From NCBI GenBank assembly GCA_016302925.1, contig JAEDMR010000008.1:1-21805 (forward strand): a DNA stretch of 21,805 nucleotides, read 5' to 3'. Made by a program: the position numbers and the translations under genes. The stretch's first letter is position 1, and every line of letters begins with the position of its first letter. The notes below the pieces were generated by a model. It did not search any database and was not told where the DNA came from. It was given only the letters and a program-made list of their open reading frames with translations. This DNA comes from Bacillota bacterium. Its GTDB lineage: Bacteria > Bacillota > Clostridia > Peptostreptococcales > Anaerovoracaceae. Positions 1 to 6,654 of the stretch are shown piece after piece.

Positions 1-544
1 AGATTCGATCCATAAGGGCCGGATCAATCAGGTTCAATCGCGGTCCGGGTGCGAAGAACACCGGCAGGCCGGATCGTTCCAGGAAATCCACGATGATGCT
101 TCCGGTCTTTTCTTCGATCTCCAGACCGCAGATATATGCGGCGCTGTATTCCGACGGATCAAGGCGGTCAAACCATTCCTTTTCAAACAGATACTCCGCA
201 CCGTGGTCCACCACAAAGGTCCGCTCCCCGGATGCTTCCACGAAACAGTAGCAGCAGCCGTTTGCCCTGTCAGGCACAGAGATGGGAGATTCCATCCCTT
301 TGACCGCCAGCTCCCTTCTCACGAAATCACCGTAGAGCCCGGTTCCCACCGGTGAAAACAGTGTGAATGGCACGTCGAAATGGCGGATCATGTCGGTAAC
401 ATTATGGGCACAGCCGCCCAGAGACATGGCCTGGGACTTTATATGGACATCTTCTGCCGTGACGGGCAGCCGGTCCAGTTCTATGATGATGTCGGCCACC
501 GTGGATCCGATGACCAGAAGCTTCTTTCTCTCAGATTCTTTCAT
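1..544 (-). CDS. PfkB-family carbohydrate/nucleoside kinase (partial, 3' end beyond window)
   Basis: Reading leftwards from an ATG at 544, the frame stays open for 181 codons to the window edge. It begins MKESERKKLLVIGSTVADII, and the N-terminal glycine-rich substrate segment (SLGGCAHNVTDMIRHF, about residues 41-56) and the following FSPVGTGLYGDFVRREL are typical of the ribokinase/PfkB fold. A later stretch, VEASGERTFVVDHGAEY, fits the beta-clasp region of these sugar and nucleoside kinases. The C-terminal half with the ATP-binding DTxGAGD motif is not in the window, so the substrate cannot be named. A GGAAGGA ribosome binding site lies 8 bases upstream, and a good promoter (651-623) lies beyond it. 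It diverges from the CCA-transferase gene. The family call is firm; the substrate is unknown. Confidence 0.85.
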   Translation of the reverse strand, partial: MKESERKKLLVIGSTVADIIIELDRLPVTAEDVHIKSQAMSLGGCAHNVTDMIRHFDVPFTLFSPVGTGLYGDFVRRELAVKGMESPISVPDRANGCCYCFVEASGERTFVVDHGAEYLFEKEWFDRLDPSEYSAAYICGLEIEEKTGSIIVDFLERSGLPVFFAPGPRLNLIDPALMDRI

Positions 545-567
545 TGATAATTCCTTCCGATGCAACA

Positions 568-596
568 TTGCCTTTTCATTTTTTCCGTGATACAAT
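568..596 (+). promoter_or_regulatory. Sigma-A promoter for the CCA-transferase gene
   Basis: TTGCCT (568-573), an exact 17-bp spacer and TACAAT (591-596), with an extended -10 TGa directly before the -10 box. The predicted start is near 603, giving a leader of about 54 bases. It overlaps the leader of the divergent kinase gene. Confidence 0.65.
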
Positions 597-622
597 GCAG
601 AAAAAGATGCAAAATAAGTGAT

Positions 623-651
623 AGTATATCTGATTTTATAAGGAAAGTCAA
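623..651 (-). promoter_or_regulatory. Sigma-A promoter for the PfkB-family kinase
   Basis: On the minus strand: TTGACT (651-646), an exact 17-bp spacer and TATACT (628-623). The predicted start is near 616, so the transcript runs through the opposing promoter. The -35 box overlaps the ribosome binding site (AAGGAAAG) of the CCA-transferase gene. Confidence 0.65.
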
Positions 652-656
652 GAAGC

Positions 657-2096
657 GTGGAAAACAAAGATTTCATTATGGCCCGCGCCATTGCGGAAGC
701 GGTGGGAAAGCAGGGCGGCCGCACGTTTTTCGTAGGCGGCTACGTGCGTGACCGGATCATGGACGAGCAGCGGTCCGAAGAACCTGCCGGCACGACGGAA
801 AATATAATCATGAACAAAGACATCGACATCGAGATCCACGGTATCCTGCCGGAGCAGCTGGAGCAGATTCTGGACGATCTGGGCGGCCGCACGGAGATGG
901 GAAAGAGCTTCGGAATCTATGGGCTGAAGGGCTGCAGTCTGGATATCGCCATGCCGCGGAAGGAGACCGCCACCGGGCGGGGGCACCGGGACTTTCAGGT
1001 GTATGTGGACCCCTTCCTGGGGCCGGCGAAGGCGGCCCGGCGGCGGGATTTCACAGTCAACGCCATGATGGAAGATGTGCTGACCGGCGAGATCGTGGAT
1101 CCCTATGGCGGATTGCAGGATCTGGAAAGCGGCATTCTGCGCCATGTGGACAGCAGCTCCTTCATTGAGGACCCGCTGCGGGTGCTGCGGGGCGCGCAGT
1201 TTGCGGCCCGGTTCGGCTTCCCTGTGGCACCGGAAACCGTGGAACTATGCAAAACGATGGATCTGACGGCGCTGCCTTCGGAGCGGGTTTTCGGGGAACT
1301 GGAAAAGGCTCTTCTGAAGGCGGCCCGGCCGTCGGTGTTCTTTCAGGTACTGCGGGAGATGGACCAGCTTTCGGACTGGTTCCCGGAGCTTTCTGCGCTT
1401 ATGGGCGTGGAGCAGAGCCCGGTGCACCACCCGGAGGGGGATGTGTGGAATCATACCATGCTGGTACTGGATCAGGCGGCAAAACTTCGTGACGGGGCAA
1501 AATATGCCGGCTCGGCTCTTTCTTCTTCGTCGGCCCTCGGTTTCATGCTTGCTGCCCTCTGCCACGATCTGGGCAAGGCAGTGACCACCGCAGCAGGGGA
1601 GGACGGAAGGATCCATGCCCTGGGCCATGAGACCAAGGGTATCGAAATCGCTGAAGGATTCATGGGCCGGATCACGGGAAACAGGAAGCTGACGGCCTAT
1701 GTGAAGAATATGATCTGGCTTCATATGAAGCCAAACATGCTTGCCGGTGCGATGTCGAAGGAAAAGAGCACCAATAAGATGTTTGACCAGTCGCAAGATC
1801 CGGAGGGTCTGCTGCTGCTGGCCAGGGCAGACAATCTGGGACGGACAGACGCCGTGATCAATGAAGCATACGAGACATTTCTGTATGACCGGCTGTGCCG
1901 GTACCGGGAGATCATGGACAGGCCTTTTGTCAAAGGGGAAGATCTGGTGAAAGAGGGCATGAAGCCAGGCCCGGCGTTCAAAGAATGTCTGGCGTATGCC
2001 CATAAACTGCGCCTTGCCGGCATTCCGAAGGAAGAAGCACTGCGGCAGACCATGGCATATGGGGCGAGCGGATTTTGCCAAAAAAAGAAACGTTGA
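657..2096 (+). CDS. cca: CCA tRNA nucleotidyltransferase with HD domain
   Basis: A 479-residue class II nucleotidyltransferase that would add or repair the 3' CCA of tRNA in the cytoplasm. The head domain has VGGYVRDRIM (residues 26-35), the metal-binding DIDIEIHG (Asp55, Asp57), RRDFTVNAMMED, DPYGGLQDLESGILRHV and the EDPLRVLRGAQFAARFGF segment that leads into the tRNA-binding helices. The C-terminal half carries an HD phosphohydrolase domain with HHPEGDVWNHT and ALCHDLGK (His303-Asp304). The start is GTG at 657, supported by AGGAAAG 9 bases upstream; the next ATG, at 678, has no ribosome binding site. A hydrophilic insertion (about residues 36-52) separates the GGYVRD and DIDIE motifs. An A-adding or poly(A) polymerase role within the same superfamily cannot be excluded. 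Confidence 0.9.
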   Translation: MENKDFIMARAIAEAVGKQGGRTFFVGGYVRDRIMDEQRSEEPAGTTENIIMNKDIDIEIHGILPEQLEQILDDLGGRTEMGKSFGIYGLKGCSLDIAMPRKETATGRGHRDFQVYVDPFLGPAKAARRRDFTVNAMMEDVLTGEIVDPYGGLQDLESGILRHVDSSSFIEDPLRVLRGAQFAARFGFPVAPETVELCKTMDLTALPSERVFGELEKALLKAARPSVFFQVLREMDQLSDWFPELSALMGVEQSPVHHPEGDVWNHTMLVLDQAAKLRDGAKYAGSALSSSSALGFMLAALCHDLGKAVTTAAGEDGRIHALGHETKGIEIAEGFMGRITGNRKLTAYVKNMIWLHMKPNMLAGAMSKEKSTNKMFDQSQDPEGLLLLARADNLGRTDAVINEAYETFLYDRLCRYREIMDRPFVKGEDLVKEGMKPGPAFKECLAYAHKLRLAGIPKEEALRQTMAYGASGFCQKKKR

Positions 2097-2102
2097 GAAA
2101 CC

Positions 2103-2131
2103 TTGTCTTTTGTCGAATTAAATGATATAGT
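2103..2131 (+). promoter_or_regulatory. Promoter of the IscU-like/GGGtGRT operon
   Basis: TTGTCT (2103-2108), a 17-bp spacer and TATAGT (2126-2131). The predicted start is near 2138. AGGAGG at 2170-2175 then sits 5 bases before the ATG at 2181. No terminator is visible between the upstream gene and this promoter. Confidence 0.55.
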
Positions 2132-2180
2132 AATTGAAGCGATAAGATTTTTTCAGTGAGAGAATCTACAGGAGGAAAAC

Positions 2181-2873
2181 ATGATTTATACGAAAGAAGT
2201 TGAGATGATGTGCCCTGTGAACAAAGGAGCATATCACGGTCCTGCTCCGATTCCGCAGGAAGGAAAGTGGGTGCAGGTAAAAGAAGTTTCTGATATCTCT
2301 GGTCTGACCCACGGCATCGGCTGGTGCGCACCGCAGCAGGGTGCATGCAAGCTGACGCTGAATGTGAAGGACGGTATTATAGAAGAGGCGCTGGTGGAGA
2401 CCATCGGCTGCTCCGGAATGACTCATTCTGCAGCCATGGCCGGCGAGATCCTGATCGGAAAGACGCTGCTGGAAGCGCTGAATACAGACCTGGTATGTGA
2501 CGCTATCAATACGGCCATGCGGGAACTGTTCCTGCAGATCGTTTACGGCAGAAGCCAGTCTGCATTCTCCGAAGGCGGACTTGCCATCGGTGCGGGTCTG
2601 GAGGATCTGGGAAAAGGCCACAGAAGCCAGGTGGGTACCATTTATTCCACCAAGGCCAAGGGACCGAGATACCTGGAGCTGGCAGAAGGCTACATCACCG
2701 AAGTGGGTCTTGATGAAGAGGGAAACATCATCGGATATAAATATGTAAACATGGGTAAGATGATGGATGCCATCAAGGCAGGCACAGACCCTATGGAAGC
2801 CATCGAGAAGGCAAGCGGAAAGTACGGCAGATTCGATGAAGCGGTTAAGAAGATTGATCCGCGGGAAGAATAG
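2181..2873 (+). CDS. IscU/NifU-like Fe-S scaffold-related protein, partner of GGGtGRT protein
   Basis: A 230-residue soluble protein whose middle part resembles IscU/NifU N-terminal scaffolds. GACKLTLNVKDGIIEEA is followed by TIGCSGMTHSAAMAGEILIG and KTLLEAL, matching the family's conserved cysteine loop, Ser/Ala-rich helix and GKT-x-EA segment. Cysteines are at 11, 49, 56, 77 and 106. Two align with scaffold ligand positions (around 49/56 and 77), but the usual third-ligand motif near the C terminus is absent. The last 90 residues (KAKGPRYLELAEGYITEVGL onward) do not resemble IscU. It has its own promoter and an AGGAGG site, and is followed after 11 bases by the GGGtGRT gene. The fold call is good; a true Fe-S scaffold role is inference. 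Confidence 0.75.
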   Translation: MIYTKEVEMMCPVNKGAYHGPAPIPQEGKWVQVKEVSDISGLTHGIGWCAPQQGACKLTLNVKDGIIEEALVETIGCSGMTHSAAMAGEILIGKTLLEALNTDLVCDAINTAMRELFLQIVYGRSQSAFSEGGLAIGAGLEDLGKGHRSQVGTIYSTKAKGPRYLELAEGYITEVGLDEEGNIIGYKYVNMGKMMDAIKAGTDPMEAIEKASGKYGRFDEAVKKIDPREE

Positions 2874-2884
2874 GGGGTACGGAC

Positions 2885-3883
2885 ATGGCATTATTTGAAA
2901 ATTACGACAGAAAGATAGATAAGATTAACGGCGTACTGGCAGCAAACGGCATCGGCGGCCTGGAAGAGGCCATGGAGATCTGCAAGGCGAAGGGAATCAA
3001 TCCGTATGACATCGCCAAGGAAATCCAGCCGATCTGTTTCGAGGATGCATGCTGGGCTTATGTGGCAGGTGCTGCCATCGCCATCAAGAAGGGCTGCACC
3101 AAGGCAAACGAAGCAGCCAAGGCGATCGGTGAAGGTCTGCAGGCGTTCTGTCTGCCGGGCTCTGTGGCTGAAGACAGAAAGGTTGGCCTGGGTCACGGCA
3201 ATCTGGCAGCCATGCTGCTGTCTGAAGAGACCGAATGCTTCGCCTTCCTGGCAGGACATGAATCCTTCGCTGCGGCGGAAGGTGCCATCGGTATCGCCCG
3301 CTCTGCCAACAAAGTCCGCAAGCAGCCGCTCCGTGTCATCTTAAACGGACTGGGCAAGGATGCTGCGCAGATCATTTCCAGAATCAACGGCTTCACTTAT
3401 GTGCAGACCCAGTTTGACTATTACACAGGCGAGCTGAAAGTGGTTCGTGAAATTCCGTACTCCAAGGGCGAGCGGTCCAAAGTCCGCTGCTATGGTGCCG
3501 ATGATGTGCGGGAAGGTGTAGCTATCATGCACAGCGAGAAGGTTGATGTTTCCATCACCGGAAACTCCACCAACCCGACCCGGTTCCAGCACCCTGTGGC
3601 AGGTACCTACAAGAAGGAATGCGTGGAGCAGGGTAAGAAGTACTTCTCCGTTGCTTCCGGCGGCGGTACCGGCAGAACTCTGCATCCGGATAACATGGCA
3701 GCAGGTCCTGCTTCCTACGGCATGACCGATACCATGGGCAGAATGCATTCTGACGCACAGTTTGCAGGATCTTCTTCCGTTCCGGCTCATGTAGCCATGA
3801 TGGGCTATATCGGCATGGGCAACAACCCGATGGTCGGCGCTACCGTAGCCGTGGCCGTGGCGGTGGAAGAAGCGATGAAATAA
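2885..3883 (+). CDS. GGGtGRT family protein
   Basis: A 332-residue cytoplasmic protein carrying the family-defining GGGTGRT motif at residues 259-265, within YFSVASGGGTGRTLHPDNMA. Other conserved stretches are CFEDACWAYVAGAA, GLGHGNLAAMLL, FAFLAGHESFAAAEGAIGIA and a Gly/Met/Ala-rich C terminus (VPAHVAMMGYIGMGNNPMVG). No transmembrane segment or signal peptide is seen. The biochemical role of this family is not established as far as I know. It is translated directly after the IscU-like gene, with a G-rich AGGGGGT site overlapping that gene's stop, and the operon ends at a strong terminator. Coupling to an IscU-like partner and several cysteines make Fe-S or sulfur chemistry a reasonable guess only. 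Confidence 0.88.
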   Translation: MALFENYDRKIDKINGVLAANGIGGLEEAMEICKAKGINPYDIAKEIQPICFEDACWAYVAGAAIAIKKGCTKANEAAKAIGEGLQAFCLPGSVAEDRKVGLGHGNLAAMLLSEETECFAFLAGHESFAAAEGAIGIARSANKVRKQPLRVILNGLGKDAAQIISRINGFTYVQTQFDYYTGELKVVREIPYSKGERSKVRCYGADDVREGVAIMHSEKVDVSITGNSTNPTRFQHPVAGTYKKECVEQGKKYFSVASGGGTGRTLHPDNMAAGPASYGMTDTMGRMHSDAQFAGSSSVPAHVAMMGYIGMGNNPMVGATVAVAVAVEEAMK

Positions 3884-3924
3884 TCGGCTGACAGAGCACA
3901 TAGAATAGAATAGCATAGAAAACG

Positions 3925-3972
3925 AAAACTCCACGTAAATGCTCCATTTTTGCGATTTACGTGGAGTTTTTT
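3925..3972 (+). terminator. Rho-independent terminator after GGGtGRT gene
   Basis: A perfect 16-bp inverted repeat (3925-3940 with 3955-3970) around a 14-base loop. Because the arms begin with AAAA and end with TTTT, the hairpin could act in both directions. Confidence 0.85.
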
Positions 3973-4201
3973 CTGCATTGAGGCAGAGAACGGAGAGGCA
4001 ATCCACGGAAGTACGAGAAAAAATGTGTAGAAAAATGTCGGATTTTGTTGGGAAATGTCGAAAACGGAGCACCCACAGCAAAGAGAGGGTGTGTTCCACG
4101 GGAGCGAGAACCCAGAAACTGTAAAAACGTCCACGTAAAATGAAAAAAAGACGACTTTACGGGATGACTTGAAAATTATTACTGTAAATAATGTATATAA
4201 T
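3973..4201. other. Intergenic stretch without a convincing gene
   Basis: No ribosome binding site or family-like ORF is visible. The CCACGTAAA motif of the preceding terminator recurs at 4130-4138, facing a TTTACGGG at 4155-4162. A 7-bp inverted repeat, TGTAAAT/ATTTACA (4183-4189 with 4200-4206), overlaps the stop codon of the minus-strand regulator. It is A+T-rich and lacks a T-run, so terminator function is doubtful. Confidence 0.5.
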
Positions 4202-5047
4202 TTACAATTCGCAGAGCATCTGCAGTCCTTCGAAAAATTTGTCGATGGATGGGCGGCCGCCGTAGGCGGATTTCCCGCGGAGGAGATCCATTTCGCTGCG
4301 GATTGCGTCGAAGTTGAAGAGGGAGTGGGCGTACTGTTCGAAGAGATCACTGTAGTAATCCTCAATCCCCAGAGCGGCGGTATTGGTGAGTCCGCGCTTC
4401 ACAGCCCTGCGGATCCGCTGCCTGACGATCTTCGGATCTTCCCCCAGGGAAAAGGCGTATGTATTGAGGGTGGACTTGCTGTCATAGGACGCATTTTCCT
4501 TTTTCATCATCTGACAGACGTGGATGATGTCCTTCGTGCCGCTTTCCCCCAGCATGCCCACGGAACCCAGGATTTTTCGGACTTTTGGAAGGGTATCTTC
4601 AGATGGCTTCCGGGATATGGATGGGGAGCCTGTCTGGGTGGTGCTCATGACGGAGCGGATTTCACGGAGCATAAAAGCCATCTGCCGTTTTTCAGCGACC
4701 CGTCGGAGAACACTTTCAATTTCAATCAAGTTATTTGGCTTATTGATGAAGAATTCGATGCCGGCCTGATAGGCATCGGAAACCATATTTTTGTCTACAA
4801 CCTGAGAGACCATGACGAAATCAATTTCCGGATTGGTCTCTTTTATTTCGTTCACCACGGTAATTCCATCTTTTACGGGCATCAGAAGATTCAGAACCAC
4901 GATGTCGGGTTTTTTGGCGCGGATTTCTTCCACCGCTTTTTCGGAACTGGTCTGGGCACCGACGACATCTCCCAGATTGCGGGATTTGATCATGCTTTTC
5001 AGTGCTTTTACAGCACCAATCGTATCATCCAGTATATAAAATCTCAT
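4202..5047 (-). CDS. YcbB/GlnL-type response regulator with degenerate receiver
   Basis: A 281-residue predicted DNA-binding regulator. The N-terminal receiver (about 1-118) has the acidic pair Asp7-Asp8, the switch Ser81 (MVSQ) and Lys103 (NKP). The phospho-acceptor position in VVLNLLMPVKDG is Asn53 (AAT at 4891-4889) instead of Asp. The C-terminal half, with STLNTYAFSLGEDP, RQRIRRAVKRGLTNTAALG and GGRPSIDKFFEGL, matches the YcbB output domain known from Bacillus subtilis GlnL. A GTG at 5053 would also open the frame, but it abuts the GAGGTG site; the ATG at 5047 has the correct spacing of 5 bases. No sensor kinase is adjacent. The gene diverges from the liv-type operon, which it probably controls. 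Confidence 0.85.
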   Translation of the reverse strand: MRFYILDDTIGAVKALKSMIKSRNLGDVVGAQTSSEKAVEEIRAKKPDIVVLNLLMPVKDGITVVNEIKETNPEIDFVMVSQVVDKNMVSDAYQAGIEFFINKPNNLIEIESVLRRVAEKRQMAFMLREIRSVMSTTQTGSPSISRKPSEDTLPKVRKILGSVGMLGESGTKDIIHVCQMMKKENASYDSKSTLNTYAFSLGEDPKIVRQRIRRAVKRGLTNTAALGIEDYYSDLFEQYAHSLFNFDAIRSEMDLLRGKSAYGGRPSIDKFFEGLQMLCEL

Positions 5048-5123
5048 ATGCACACCTCTTTCATGCTTTTCACTGCACTTTCACCGCGAAAGGAATCAGG
5101 CGGCAGAGTTTTTTGCCATAGAT

Positions 5124-5150
5124 CCCGCAGATTTCGCAGATCCCGCAGAT
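5124..5150. repeat. Three 9-bp tandem repeats in the regulator's leader
   Basis: CCCGCAGAT, TTCGCAGAT and CCCGCAGAT run head to tail (5124-5132, 5133-5141, 5142-5150). A GTATATCTA direct repeat follows at 5154-5162 and 5165-5173. They fall around the predicted transcript start and 5' leader of the minus-strand regulator. Function is unknown. Confidence 0.7.
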
Positions 5151-5163
5151 ACCGTATATCTAC

Positions 5164-5192
5164 AGTATATCTATGCCGATTGCGTCGGACAA
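5164..5192 (-). promoter_or_regulatory. Promoter of the YcbB-type regulator
   Basis: On the minus strand: TTGTCC (5192-5187), an exact 17-bp spacer and TATACT (5169-5164). The predicted start near 5157 gives a leader of about 110 bases. The -35 box lies immediately beside the first TGAAG repeat of the array. Confidence 0.65.
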
Positions 5193-5193
5193 G

Positions 5194-5288
5194 TGAAGAA
5201 ACTGCTCAGCTTCTGAAGATTTCCGAAGGAATTGGAGTCTATTTGAAGCGGTATGAAACTTTTTGAAGTCGGGTGAAGTTTTGTGAAT
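5194..5288 (+). promoter_or_regulatory. Phased TGAAG direct-repeat array (candidate regulator operator)
   Basis: TGAA(G/A/T) occurs at 5194, 5214, 5244, 5254, 5264, 5274 and 5284, with CGAAG at 5224. All are in one strict 10-bp register; the two remaining slots (5204, 5234) are degenerate. The array fills the space between the regulator's -35 box and the -10 box of the transporter operon. B. subtilis GlnL, which has the same output domain, is reported to bind a tandem TTTTGT-N4-TTTTGT, also a 10-bp period. Binding by the adjacent regulator is inference. Confidence 0.7.
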
Positions 5289-5302
5289 CCTGTCCGTATA
5301 AT
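5274..5302 (+). promoter_or_regulatory. Activator-type promoter of the liv-type operon
   Basis: A perfect TATAAT at 5297-5302. The sequence 17 bp upstream is TGAAGT (5274-5279), a poor -35 that is itself a unit of the TGAAG array. A consensus -10 with a -35 replaced by regulator repeats is the layout of an activator-dependent promoter. The predicted start is near 5309. Confidence 0.6.
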
Positions 5303-5316
5303 CAGGGTGAAAAGGG

Positions 5317-5345
5317 CATTCGGCAGGAGGGGTCCTGCCGGAATG
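5317..5345 (+). other. Hairpin in the leader of the liv-type operon
   Basis: CATTCGGCAGGA (5317-5328) pairs with TCCTGCCGGAATG (5333-5345) around a GGGG loop, with one bulged base. It starts about 8 bases after the predicted transcript start and has no T-run. A 5' mRNA-stabilising role is possible but not shown. Confidence 0.5.
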
Positions 5346-5366
5346 TGAAGAGAAAGGAGAAATGGT

Positions 5367-6563
5367 ATGAAGAAGTTATTATCCGTTCTGTTGGTACTGA
5401 TCCTGGTCTTCAGTATGGCGGCCTGCGGCAGCAGCGGCGAAGAGGGGGCAGCAGAGGAAACCGGTTCCGATGTGATCAAGGTTGGCTGGATCGGCGCACT
5501 GACCGGTGACCAGGCGCCGTGGGGCACCTGCGAAAGCCAGGCACTGCAGATGTACATCGACCAGCAGAATGAAGCCGGCGGCGTGTTAGGCAAAAAGCTG
5601 GAACTAGTAAAATATGATACCAAGGGCGACGCCAACGAGTCCGTAAACGCAGTCAAGAGACTGATTGCCAACGATAAGGTATGCGCGATTCTGGGACCGA
5701 ACGCTTCTGCAGCAGCCATCGCCATCAAGGGTGCGCTGAACGAAGGAAAAGTACCTGATATCGCAACGGTAGCAACCAACCCGGCCATCACCGTGAATAC
5801 CGATGGCTCCGTCAACGCATTCAACTTCCGTGTATGCTTCACCGACCCGTACCAGGGTGCAGTAGCAGGCGGCTACGCAGCAGATGAGCTGGGCGCCAAG
5901 ACCGCAGCGGTTCTGTACGACGTGGCAAGTGACTATTCCCAGGGCTTCACCCAGTTCTTCGTGGAAACCTTCGAAGCCAAGGGCGGCAAGGTTGTCGCAC
6001 AGGAAGGCTTCAAGTCCGGGGACACGGATTTCAGACCGCAGCTGACGAAGATCAAAGAAGCAGATCCGGACGTGATCCTGATGCCTTACTTCTATAAGGA
6101 AGTGGCACTGTCCGCAAACCAGGCCAGAGATCTGGGCATCGACGCCATCCTGATGGGCGGCGACGGCTGGCCTTCCGATACCCTGTTTGAAATGGCAGGC
6201 GACGCCATCAACGGCAGCTATGTGGTAAACCACTTTGACTATAACGACCCTGCAGCATCCGAAGTAACGGCTGCTTACACCGAAGAATACGGCACCGCAC
6301 CGGAAATCAACGCTTACATGGTACATGACGCATTCCAGGTTCTGATCGCCGCCATCGAAAAGGCCGGCAGTGCAGATTCCGAAGCCATCGCAGCAGCACT
6401 GACCCAGGTAGAGGTTGCCGGCGTGACCGGAACCATCAAGCTGGGTGAAGACACCCACGATCCGGTGGGCAAGGAAGCTGCGATTCAGCAGATCGTACCG
6501 AGCGACTCCGCAGCAGACGGATATGAATACAAGTTTGTCATGAGATATACACCGGAAAACTAA
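5367..6563 (+). CDS. livJ: Branched-chain amino acid-type ABC transporter substrate-binding lipoprotein
   Basis: A 398-residue extracytoplasmic solute-binding protein of the Leu/Ile/Val (Peripla_BP_6) family. A lipoprotein signal (MKKLLSVLLVLILVFSMAAC) ends at lipobox Cys20, followed by a Gly/Ser/Glu-rich linker. The mature domain starts VIKVGWIGALTGDQAPWG and contains AGGVLGKKLELVKYDTKGD, ILGPNASAAAIA, the FRVCFTDPYQGAVAGGYAA segment and DVILMPYFYKEVALSANQARDLG, all typical of the family. AGGAG at 5355-5359 sits 7 bases before the ATG. It is the first gene of a five-gene operon, preceded by the TGAAG array and followed by a hairpin that may lower expression of the downstream genes. The ligand could be another amino acid, since this family also binds other small molecules. 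Confidence 0.9.
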   Translation: MKKLLSVLLVLILVFSMAACGSSGEEGAAEETGSDVIKVGWIGALTGDQAPWGTCESQALQMYIDQQNEAGGVLGKKLELVKYDTKGDANESVNAVKRLIANDKVCAILGPNASAAAIAIKGALNEGKVPDIATVATNPAITVNTDGSVNAFNFRVCFTDPYQGAVAGGYAADELGAKTAAVLYDVASDYSQGFTQFFVETFEAKGGKVVAQEGFKSGDTDFRPQLTKIKEADPDVILMPYFYKEVALSANQARDLGIDAILMGGDGWPSDTLFEMAGDAINGSYVVNHFDYNDPAASEVTAAYTEEYGTAPEINAYMVHDAFQVLIAAIEKAGSADSEAIAAALTQVEVAGVTGTIKLGEDTHDPVGKEAAIQQIVPSDSAADGYEYKFVMRYTPEN

Positions 6564-6590
6564 GGAAACGAAGAGAAAACAGAGCTTGTG

Positions 6591-6619
6591 AAAAGGGGCA
6601 GCATGGTCTGCCCCTTTTT
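6591..6619 (+). terminator. Intra-operon terminator-like hairpin
   Basis: AAAAGGGGCAG (6591-6601) pairs perfectly with CTGCCCCTTTT (6608-6618) around a 6-base loop, ending in five T. It lies between the binding-protein gene and the first permease gene. No promoter is seen after it, so partial readthrough is likely. Confidence 0.7.
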
Positions 6620-6654
6620 CAAAAAAACCTCGCAGGAGGAAAGGAGGGGAACCC

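Noticed and set aside
3939..4124. 61-codon plus-strand frame after the terminator
   Set aside because: It starts inside the terminator loop, has no ribosome binding site and no protein-like pattern.
4183..4206. Terminator for the YcbB-type regulator
   Set aside because: The 7-bp A+T-only inverted repeat overlaps the stop codon and lacks a T-run on the minus strand, so I do not call it a terminator.
5051..5053. GTG at 5053 as start of the YcbB-type regulator
   Set aside because: The GAGGTG site overlaps this codon, leaving no spacing; the ATG at 5047 is correctly spaced.
5124..5288. Possible CRISPR-like array
   Set aside because: Units are only 5-9 bp with 9-11 bp periods and no spacers of normal length; no cas genes are present. 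Operator repeats explain it better.
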